Shown here piece after piece: positions 51,688-58,261 of a stretch of 64,000 nt of DNA. The stretch is from NCBI GenBank assembly GCA_951813065.1, contig CATOTH010000010.1, forward strand, positions 302,113 through 366,112, given 5' to 3'. A program made the translations under genes and the position numbers. The notes beneath the pieces were generated by a model. It was not told where the DNA came from and ran no database searches. It saw nothing but the letters and a program-made list of their open reading frames with translations. Position 1 is the stretch's first letter; the number at the start of each line of letters is the position of its first letter. Source of the DNA: an uncultured Bryobacterales bacterium. GTDB lineage: Bacteria > Acidobacteriota > Terriglobia > Bryobacterales > UBA6623.

Positions 51688-51939
51688 CTAGGCAATCGGC
51701 GGCAGGCGCCGCTTGGTGAACAGGTCATTGAACGCCTCGGCCAGCAGGGACTGCATGGTGCGGTCCTCGTTCGCGGCCAGCTGGCGCAGCTGGCGGTGCA
51801 CAGGCGCTGGAAAATGGGCGCCAACGAGGCGTGTTCCTTCGCCGCGGTCCCGGGCTGCTGGCCGCGTTTCCGCCGGGGCGGCCTGCGCCCGCCTGGCGCT
51901 CAGGCGGAGCGCGTCGGACAGGGGATTCGTATCAGGCAT
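51688..51939 (-). CDS. Ribbon-helix-helix partner of ParA (ParG/ParB-like)
   Basis: An 83-residue protein; ATG 51939 follows AAAGGAGGA. A basic, disordered N-terminus (residues 1-45) precedes GAHFPAPVHRQLRQLAANEDRTMQSLLAEAFNDLFTKRRLPPIA, the RHH fold of small partition and antitoxin proteins. It lies 23 nt after parA, as in ParA-ParG type partition modules where the RHH protein binds the centromere and stimulates the ATPase. Confidence 0.72.
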   Translation of the reverse strand: MPDTNPLSDALRLSARRAQAAPAETRPAARDRGEGTRLVGAHFPAPVHRQLRQLAANEDRTMQSLLAEAFNDLFTKRRLPPIA

Positions 51940-51962
51940 GGAGCGATCCTCCTTTCCGCCGG

Positions 51963-52592
51963 CTAGCTCTCGAGGCGAGCCCGGGCCCACCCCCACAGTG
52001 CGCGGACCTCTGCGGCGGCCTTCCCGTCCGGTTCGTGCTCGAGCACGCCGAGCCCGCGGGTGATCGAATGCTGGAATGCGACACGCGCTCCGATGCGGCA
52101 CGGGGCGACCGCCAGGCCGGCCTCCTCGATCGCCTCCGCCGCCTGGTCGGCCAGCGGTCCGCGCGCCGGGGTCGCGTTCAGCGCCACGGCGGTGCGCGCC
52201 TTGGCCAGCGCGCAGATGTCGGCGGTCGTTCCCAGCGCACGCAGGTCGAGCACTCCCGGCCGTAGCGGCACGAGGGCGAGATCCGCCGCCCGGACCGCGG
52301 CCAGCGCAGATGCCTGGGAATGCGGCGCGGTATCGATGACGGCCAAGTCCGCCCCGTGGCTACAGGCCGCCTCGAGCGCGTCGCCCAGGCGCGCAGCGGG
52401 GACCGCGGCCACGGCAGGGTGGTCCGGCTCCCGGTGGTCACTCCAGCCAGTGGCGGAGGCCTGCGGATCGAGATCGAGGATCGCCGTCCGCCAGCCGGCG
52501 AGCTCGGCGGCGACCGACAGGTTGATCGCAAGGGTGGTCTTCCCGGTCCCGCCCTTCTGGGCAATCAGCGTGATCGTGTACATATCCCGCAT
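51963..52592 (-). CDS. parA: ParA-family partition ATPase
   Basis: A 209-residue Walker-type ATPase: TITLIAQKGGTGKTTLAINLSVAAE (deviant Walker A), AILDLDPQASATGW, LAVIDTAPHS, and the nucleotide-binding tail. The short form without an N-terminal HTH is typical of plasmid type Ib partition systems. The RHH partner follows directly. ATG 52592 is used; ATG 52583 is an alternative. Upstream direct repeats GATTCCTA (52618 and 52634) may be the partition site or operator. Confidence 0.88.
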   Translation of the reverse strand: MRDMYTITLIAQKGGTGKTTLAINLSVAAELAGWRTAILDLDPQASATGWSDHREPDHPAVAAVPAARLGDALEAACSHGADLAVIDTAPHSQASALAAVRAADLALVPLRPGVLDLRALGTTADICALAKARTAVALNATPARGPLADQAAEAIEEAGLAVAPCRIGARVAFQHSITRGLGVLEHEPDGKAAAEVRALWGWARARLES

Positions 52593-52617
52593 GGTAGGTT
52601 TCCGGGGGCTGATTGTC

Positions 52618-52644
52618 GATTCCTAGAGTCATAGATTCCTATAG
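52618..52644. repeat. Direct repeats upstream of parA
   Basis: GATTCCTA at 52618-52625 and 52634-52641, 16 bp apart, about 30 bp before the parA start. A candidate centromere or ParA operator. Confidence 0.4.
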
Positions 52645-52742
52645 GGCTAGAGGCCGCGACGCCCCTAGTGGATCGACGACCCTTCCACAAGGTCGTGCAA
52701 GGCGGGATTTCGGGACACCCGCAGTATGATGGAGGTACCGAG

Positions 52743-53249
52743 ATGCCGACGATGCAGGCGACGGACGACACGGTGCGCCTGATCTGGGAAGAGGTCGTCG
52801 ACTCGGATCGCATGTGCCGCTACTACGGGTATCTGGCCCAGCGCCTCAGCGGCGTGAGCCAAGTGCTGGCGATTGGAACCGCCGGCGCGGCATCGGGCGC
52901 CGTCCTGACCCTGTTGTCGCGGTTCCCGGAATGGGTTCCCGCGGCGGCCGCGGCGGCCGCGGCGCTGGCGAGTCTGGTGCTGGTGATTGGCCGGTACCAG
53001 GACAAGGCGGCCCGGAGCGCCGACATCCGCCGGAAGCTCGGGGAGGTCGGCACGGACTGGGAGGAGCTCTGGTCAGACGTGTCCGCCCGCGACGACGCGG
53101 AGCTGCGTGCGCAATTGCGCGCGCTGGTGCGGCGCCAGGCGGCCATCATCGAGCGCGCCCCGTTCGAGTTACCCCTGTCGAAGTCGCTGGCGAGGCGCAG
53201 CGAGCGGGAGGCGGACCGCTTCTGGACGGAGCGGCATGCCCCGAGCTGA
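52743..53249 (+). CDS. SLATT-like two-helix membrane protein, copy 1
   Basis: A 168-residue protein; ATG 52743 follows GGAGG (TATGAT lies just upstream). An N-terminal helix (RLIWEEVVDSDRMCRYYGYLAQRLSG) precedes two membrane helices (VLAIGTAGAASGAVLTLLSRF and AAAAAAAALASLVLVIG) and a long helical tail (DIRRKLGEVGTDWEELWSDV). This is the layout of SLATT domains, predicted membrane effectors in nucleotide-signalled conflict systems. The gene at 63345 encodes a relative of identical length. No nucleotide cyclase is visible next to it. Confidence 0.62.
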   Translation: MPTMQATDDTVRLIWEEVVDSDRMCRYYGYLAQRLSGVSQVLAIGTAGAASGAVLTLLSRFPEWVPAAAAAAAALASLVLVIGRYQDKAARSADIRRKLGEVGTDWEELWSDVSARDDAELRAQLRALVRRQAAIIERAPFELPLSKSLARRSEREADRFWTERHAPS

Positions 53250-53511
53250 GCCTCCGCGACCGCGAGGCCAGGCGCAGGAGCGGCGCTGGCCGCTGTTCGG
53301 AATCAGATTAGATCGTGAGAATCGGGTGATTTTACAACGCTACAATTTCGCCGGTGGATCGGTTGGAAAGCGGAATAGTCCGAGGACCCTAGCAAGGATG
53401 CGGCAGATCGATCTGTAGGCTTCACAAGCCACTAAGCGCCCTGCTCCCCCTTGCAGAAGTGAATCTGTTCGAGAAAACTCCGCCAGTGGTGCAGGAATAC
53501 TCTGAGAATTC
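53250..53511. other. Intergenic stretch at island edge
   Basis: About 260 bases; no gene supported. TACAAT near 53339 could be an isolated promoter. Confidence 0.35.
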
Positions 53512-53704
53512 TCAATCGGAATAATGTGAGCGCCAACACCGTGTCCGGGGGTCGCCCTCCTGGCGGCAACGGCAGGAGGGGGTGCTGCACTTCATGTAGC
53601 GGTGCACGAGGAAACCAGGACGCATGTTGCCGAGCGCGGCGAGTTCGCCGAGGATGTGCTCGCGCTGCTGTTCGGATGAGTCCAAACAACCCGGACCACC
53701 CCAC
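53512..53704 (-). pseudogene. DUF6788-type fragment
   Basis: The frame contains EHILGELAALGNMRPGFLVHRYMKCSTPSCRCRQEGDPRT, the DUF6788 motif found in short genes beside transposases, but ends abruptly in an unrelated tail (RCWRSHYSD). It is a truncated leftover of another mobile element. Confidence 0.5.
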
Positions 53705-53737
53705 CCTGCGTATACTTGGTCCTCGCCAAGTCGAACC

Positions 53738-54088
53738 TCAAGGAAAGTGATCCAAATCGAATCTATGTGAATGAAATACTTCCGTTTCCCCATAAAAAAC
53801 ATAAAAATAGGTAGTCGACTTCAAGTGTCCAACCTTCAGATTAAACGTAGGTCCGCCCACATCGAAACACACCTTCCCAGTATGAGTGCCTAAGTTCTTC
53901 TTCTTGAGACCGAGGTATTTCCACACCCAAAAACGCGCAGACGCCTGACCGCCGCGCTGGTCATACATCCTTACACATATCTTGCTGACTACGTTGATCC
54001 CCCGACCGATGCTGTATGTTCTTCCCGCATGCCCAATAAAGTGTCTATCTGCCGCAGACTCTTTCCGTGCCGAATTCGAACCAGCCAT
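53738..54088 (-). CDS. AT-rich orphan protein
   Basis: A 116-residue protein of markedly lower GC than its surroundings; ATG 54088 follows CTTGGAGG. The sequence is Lys/Phe/Tyr-rich and beta-prone in its second half (GKVCFDVGGPTFNLKVGHLKSTTYFYVFYGETEVFHSHRFDLDHF). I recognise no family. It has its own classical promoter (54138-54165). The base composition and promoter style suggest recent arrival from an AT-rich donor. Confidence 0.55.
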   Translation of the reverse strand: MAGSNSARKESAADRHFIGHAGRTYSIGRGINVVSKICVRMYDQRGGQASARFWVWKYLGLKKKNLGTHTGKVCFDVGGPTFNLKVGHLKSTTYFYVFYGETEVFHSHRFDLDHFP

Positions 54089-54137
54089 GACGCCTCCAAG
54101 ATAGATTGAGAGTAGAAGTGCGAAAACCCTCTTGATC

Positions 54138-54165
54138 AGTATAATGATTTCCCCCTTTTTGTCAA
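54138..54165 (-). promoter_or_regulatory. Classical sigma-70 promoter
   Basis: TTGACA (complement of 54160-54165), 16 bases, TATACT (complement of 54138-54143). A second TTGACAAAAAG lies 14 bp upstream, probably a tandem copy. Such a consensus -35 is seen nowhere else in the window. Confidence 0.75.
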
Positions 54166-54201
54166 CATCTTTTTGTCAATCCAATCGGGTGCATAACACT
54201 A

Positions 54202-55286
54202 CCTGATTACACATAAGACTCATCCAACTTTAGAAGGCGGCCCGGCATCGGTGGAGTGTTTGCCGAGGCGTACACGAGGCGGGGGACAAGATCGGCGAGC
54301 TGGTAGCGGCGGTTGAAGCGGTAGGAGAACGCCCCCAGATAGCGCGGCACGTGCTTGGCGTCGATCGCGTGGTAGGTGCCGTCGATGGAGCGCTTGACAT
54401 TCCCGAGCATTGTGTTGACCCACCGCAGGCGGGGCTGCTCGCAACTGGCCGGGCCCCCGCCGGTGACAGTCGCGAGGTGCTCGCAGCCGGCCTCGGCGAC
54501 ACCCCGAAAGCAGGCCAGGCCATCGGAGTGCACCCGGGTTCCCGGTCGGAGGTGGCGTGCGGCCCAGCCTCGCAGGACGGCCTTGCGGAAGCCCTTGACG
54601 CAGCTCATGCGGAGCTTGTGGGGCCGACCGTCCGCGGTGACTTCGACCGCGGCGACGAACGGCGTCTTGCCGGCCGCGCCACGGCCGCGTTGGCCACGGC
54701 GCTGCCCGCCCCAATAGGCGTCGTCGACTTGCACGATGCCCGCCAGCGGGACGCGCTCGTCGCGCTCACGCATCGCCTGCATCAGCTTGTGCTTCAGCTG
54801 CCAGGCGGTGTTCTGGCTGACGCCGAGCTGGCGCGCCAGCTCGAGCGAGGAGATGCCGTGCTTGGATTGCGTCAGCAGATGGATTGCCAGGAACCAGGTG
54901 GTGAGCGGGAGCCGCGTGCTGGCAAAGAGCGTGCCGGCGGTGAGGGAGACCTGGTGCTTGCAGCTGTTGCACTGGAAGAGCTTGCGGGTACGTAGGCGAC
55001 AGTGGCTCCGGGATCCGCAGGCGCGGCAACGATAGCCGCGAGGCCAGCGCGCCTTGAAGATGGCTTCGGCGCACTGCGGCTCGCTACCGTAGCGTTGCAG
55101 GAAGGCTCCCAGACTGAGGCCTTTCTGGAATTGAACTCGATTGCGTTGCATAATGTAACTCCTTACAAATCAGATATCTGCACATTCCATGATAGCGAAT
55201 AAATAGAGAAAATGCAATGCTGGAACGCAGCTTATTTGCTCTTCGGGACTGGCTGTAATCCTGGATGAGTCTTATGTGTAATCAGG
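54202..55286 (-). mobile_element. Intact IS1595-family insertion sequence (1085 bp)
   Basis: Perfect 25-bp inverted repeats (54202-54226 and 55262-55286, starting CCTGATTACACATAAGACTC) and an 8-bp target duplication TAACACTA (54194-54201, 55287-55294), the size typical of IS1595. The single transposase gene is complete, so the element may be active. Confidence 0.92.
54207..55151 (-). CDS. IS1595 transposase
   Basis: A 314-residue transposase. An N-terminal zinc-ribbon (YRCRACGSRSHCRLRTRKLFQCNSCKHQ, residues about 40-70) and an HTH (LELARQLGVSQNTAWQLKHKLMQAM) precede the ISXO2/DDE core with first Asp in GIVQVDDAYWGG, HSDGLACF (second Asp), and WVNTMLGNVKRSIDGTYH where IS1595 members carry the third acidic/Asn position. 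The last codons (LDESYV-stop) lie inside the terminal repeat. ATG 55151. Confidence 0.93.
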   Translation of the reverse strand: MQRNRVQFQKGLSLGAFLQRYGSEPQCAEAIFKARWPRGYRCRACGSRSHCRLRTRKLFQCNSCKHQVSLTAGTLFASTRLPLTTWFLAIHLLTQSKHGISSLELARQLGVSQNTAWQLKHKLMQAMRERDERVPLAGIVQVDDAYWGGQRRGQRGRGAAGKTPFVAAVEVTADGRPHKLRMSCVKGFRKAVLRGWAARHLRPGTRVHSDGLACFRGVAEAGCEHLATVTGGGPASCEQPRLRWVNTMLGNVKRSIDGTYHAIDAKHVPRYLGAFSYRFNRRYQLADLVPRLVYASANTPPMPGRLLKLDESYV

Positions 55287-55291
55287 TAACA

Positions 55292-55507
55292 CTATGTTTG
55301 GATTTCGGCTTGGAGGCATGGGTTCTCGGCCCGCTGAGCCCAGAAGTTCTCGTAGTTGCCGCTGAGGACACAGGAGCGTAGGGCTAGGATCTCGTTGGCA
55401 CCGTTGACGGTCCAGAACATGCCCGAGCGCTTGAGGCGGCCGACGACCGGACGGCAGCCAGCTTCTACAACGCCCGATCCCACGCACAGGTCTTGGGCGC
55501 GGAACTC
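55292..55507 (-). pseudogene. ISKra4-family transposase, C-terminal part
   Basis: EFRAQDLCVGSGVVEAGCRPVVGRLKRSGMFWTVNGANEILALRSCVLSGNYENFW is the diagnostic end of ISKra4 transposases. Its upstream continuation is at 57659-58040, separated by an ISAs1 element with 9-bp duplication GCGGAACTC at both joins. The frame is restored exactly when the element is removed (MRYPEFR|AQDLCVG). Confidence 0.82.
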
Positions 55508-57658
55508 CCAGGCAAATTCAAAGTTCGGTACGGGGATCGGGTTAGGCGCGTAGGCAAGGCATTCTGAGTCGCGCAGAAAGGCGACATTTGCCCGATCACG
55601 GTATGGCTGGGGCCTGAAAGCAGAAACACGGTCTCCACACGCTCGCATTGAGGCGCAGCGGTGGTGGGCGCCACAGCGGGGGTGGGGCTGAGAGTCGGAC
55701 GAATCGTGCTGGGGGGAGTTAGCTGAGCAGGAGGGCAACGGCCCCGTCCGGGTCCAGCGACAGTTGGCTCATGCGACGCTGGATGTTCTTCGTCTCCAGC
55801 AGCCGCAGGATCGAGATCGCGAGATTCGAAACCGCCGCCATCAAACGCGGCAGCGGGCCCTTGCGGATGCGGCATTTGTCCTCGCCGACGGCCACGTCCC
55901 GCACGTAGTGAACCCGATTCTCGATGCCCCAGTGACTGCGGTTCAAATGCAGCAACTGCTGCGGTGTCACCTGGTCCGGCCCCAAGCTGGTCACCAGGTA
56001 GACGGTCTCGGGCTGGCGCTGCTTGCCGGTCTTCTTGTAGGTCACCTCCCGCCGTACCTGCGCGACGAGGCGGACACCGGGAAAGTGCACGTACGGGACC
56101 GCGGGGTCGAGTTCGTCCGAGACCCGGATCGAGCGGGTTTCGATCCGTCCGTGATCGCCATCGGTGGTCGTGTACGCCGGCATGCAGTCCCAGTGAAAGC
56201 CATCGCGCACCTCCTCGAGCAGGGTGGGCTGGTTGTCTTTCACCGTCAGGACAAAGTTGAGCTGGAGTGCCAGCAGCTTCTCCACCGTGGGGCGCTGGGT
56301 GTGCAGCGCGTCCGCCGTCATACAGATCCCGGTGCCGGCGAACCGCTCGACCAACTGGCGCAGCGCCGCCCCTTCGGCATCGTCTTTCTGGCCCGTGAAG
56401 CCGAGTTGGCCGACCACCGTGCCCGAGTGGATCTCCAGTGCCGACAGCTGTTGCTGGGGGGCCTTGTCGCGGGGCTGGCCAGCCGCGTCCAAGTCCCGGT
56501 CATAGGACCCGCGCAGCACCTTCCCATCGATCGCAAGCGCCTGTAGCGGCGCCTCGGAATCGCCGCTGTCTGCTGCCTCGCCCTCGGCGCTATCTTCCTC
56601 CTCATCAAAGACTTGCTCGGCTGTCCAGACCGCCAGCAGACGCTCCACCTCGGCGGCGTCAATGCGCTTGAGAATGTAGTGCCAGCTACTGATGCCGGGC
56701 GCCTCGTAGCGCCCGGTCTGGGGGCGCCGGCGGGAGCCGATCGCCGCCAGGGTCGCCTGGCTCAGGGCCCGGCCGAAGTCGCACAGTTCGGTCAGGTTCT
56801 GCTGGCCGGCCAGGCGCGCGGCGATCAGGATCGTCAGCGCGGTGCGCAACGGATAGCGCAGGCCCCGCCGCTTGCGGGTTTCGGGAATCTGGTCGAGATA
56901 GGCGAACAGGGACCGCCATTGGGAGGGTTGCAGCATGATACAGGGTCGATGGGGTTGCCAGTGGGGATGCGGCTGGGTCGCCGCGAGCTGCTGCCGCGCG
57001 TTGCGCCGCAGCGGGTAGACGAACACGCGCTTGGGCACGCCGTGGGAGTGATAGCCGATCGCGCCGCCACGGACCCGGCCGAACCCTTGTGTGCTGCCGA
57101 CCTCGATCCAGTTGGCGGCGCGATAGCACGTGCCCTCAAAGTGGCTGGGATCAACGAACGTTTCCGCGCACAACAAGGGCGCCGCGTGCAGGCGCAGCCA
57201 CTCGCGGGGCAGTTGGCGCAGGCTGAGGCCGAGCACGCGGGAGGCGAGATGAGGGCAGGAGCCCGCCTCGCATAACAGCAAGAAGCGGGACTGATTGGCG
57301 ACCAGGAAGAGCCGCTGGCGGCGCTGCAAGGAGGTCCAGCCGATCCAGCGGTCGCGGGCGGCACAGTGCAGGGCGGCGGCATGCCAGCCGATCAGGGCGA
57401 GCCACTGATCGCCGAGCACGGCGACCTGCCGCAGGCGCTTGCCACAGAAGTTGCGGAAGCCGAGATAGTGGTGTTGGCGCATCAGCTCGTTCCAGCGCGG
57501 CTCCTCGTCGGGCCGCACGGTCCGGACACGCACTTCTCGCAAGGGAATCTCGTTCGGGATCACTCTGCGAGTTATCGCATAACCCAGGCGTGTTTGTCCA
57601 GCCTTCCGCCTTAGTCCTTTGTCATTCAGCCATTGCTACCGAACATTGAAAAGCCCTG
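55508..57658 (-). mobile_element. ISAs1-family insertion sequence (2151 bp) with DruA-like fusion
   Basis: Imperfect terminal repeats of about 22 bp (starting CCAGGCAAATTCAAAGTTCG at 55508, and as complement CAGGGCTTTTCAATGTTCGG from 57658) and 9-bp duplications GCGGAACTC (55499-55507, 57659-57667). It encodes one 614-residue protein, much longer than a plain ISAs1 transposase. Confidence 0.85.
55719..57563 (-). CDS. ISAs1 transposase fused to N-terminal DUF4338 (DruA-like) domain
   Basis: A 614-residue protein. Residues about 15-190 match DUF4338, the domain of Druantia DruA: WNELMRQHHYLGFRNFCGKRLRQVAVLGDQWLALIGWHAAALHCAARDRWIGW, NQSRFLLLCEAGSCPHLASRVLGLSLRQLPREW, ETFVDPSHFEGTCYRAANWIEVGSTQGFGR. 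Residues about 215-610 are a complete ISAs1 transposase: RGLRYPLRTALTILIAARLAGQQNLTEL, LAIDGKVLRGSYD (first Asp), GICMTADALHTQ (second), YLVTSLGPDQVTPQQLLHLNRSHWGIENRVHYVRDVAVGEDKCRIR (Glu). A single open frame without frameshift. The DUF4338 part may bind DNA for the transposase; its function is unknown in Druantia as well. Confidence 0.85.
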   Translation of the reverse strand: MIPNEIPLREVRVRTVRPDEEPRWNELMRQHHYLGFRNFCGKRLRQVAVLGDQWLALIGWHAAALHCAARDRWIGWTSLQRRQRLFLVANQSRFLLLCEAGSCPHLASRVLGLSLRQLPREWLRLHAAPLLCAETFVDPSHFEGTCYRAANWIEVGSTQGFGRVRGGAIGYHSHGVPKRVFVYPLRRNARQQLAATQPHPHWQPHRPCIMLQPSQWRSLFAYLDQIPETRKRRGLRYPLRTALTILIAARLAGQQNLTELCDFGRALSQATLAAIGSRRRPQTGRYEAPGISSWHYILKRIDAAEVERLLAVWTAEQVFDEEEDSAEGEAADSGDSEAPLQALAIDGKVLRGSYDRDLDAAGQPRDKAPQQQLSALEIHSGTVVGQLGFTGQKDDAEGAALRQLVERFAGTGICMTADALHTQRPTVEKLLALQLNFVLTVKDNQPTLLEEVRDGFHWDCMPAYTTTDGDHGRIETRSIRVSDELDPAVPYVHFPGVRLVAQVRREVTYKKTGKQRQPETVYLVTSLGPDQVTPQQLLHLNRSHWGIENRVHYVRDVAVGEDKCRIRKGPLPRLMAAVSNLAISILRLLETKNIQRRMSQLSLDPDGAVALLLS

Positions 57659-58040
57659 GCGGAACTCCGGGTAGCGCATGCGGCTGCGGTTGTTGTCGAT
57701 ATAATTAACGCACTTGGCAGCTTCCTCGCAGGTGCCAGCGTGAGCGCGCAAGGTGGCGAGCAAGCCATCCACACGGCCTTGTTCCAAGTCGTCGCAGCGG
57801 GCATCCGCCCAAGCCTCCAGCTGCGCCTTGTCGTGGGCGAAGAGCACCTTAGCCACGTCCCACAGTTTCTGCTTGGCGTGCCAGAGATCGACAATCTGGA
57901 TCGCACCGGGGTAGTCCTCAGTCGCGATTCGCCAGATCCCAAGTCCAGGCCACGCCCTCGCGGTGCGGCCAGCACCCGATCAGCCGCGGACCGATGCCGG
58001 GGTGGAGCAGGTGCGCCAGATCGGAGGCAATCTCCTGCCG
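57659..58040 (-). pseudogene. ISKra4-family transposase, central part, frameshifted
   Basis: Reading leftward: HREGVAWTWDLAN, one-base frameshift near 57927, then YPGAIQIVDLWHAKQKLWDVAKVLFAHDKAQLEAWADARCDDLEQGRVDGLLATLRAHAGTCEEAAKCVNYIDNNRSRMRYPEFR, the standard ISKra4 middle. The N-terminal zinc-finger part of the family is not recognisable beyond 58040, where sequence up to 58160 is scrambled. Confidence 0.72.
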
Positions 58041-58261
58041 GCGTTCGCAGATCGTCAGCATCGCTCCAGCGTCCCGGTCTACCTGCGGCCCGTCAAGTCC
58101 CGCCCTGCCTGGCGACATCCAGGCAGAGACGACGTGGCCCGCCAAGACCGACGAGTCCTACATGTTGTGGTAGAAACCGCTCGCAGAGGTGGGATCCATC
58201 CGAACTCGCCACGAACCACCCCCACATCTTGTGTCTGGCCGCAACGAACGCAAGACCCATT

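Larger units (their letters stand above)
45659..53249. mobile_element. Integrated plasmid/conjugative-element remnant (inferred)
   Basis: Two overlapping recombinase genes beside a housekeeping gene, a ParA/RHH partition pair, a VirB11-like ATPase, conflict-type membrane proteins and shared palindromes over promoters group these genes. I found no clear attachment repeats, so the limits are those of the gene content. Confidence 0.5.

Noticed and set aside
53237..53418. 60-codon frame after the first SLATT-like gene
   Set aside because: No ribosome site, no family, and it overlaps the end of the previous gene; not supported.
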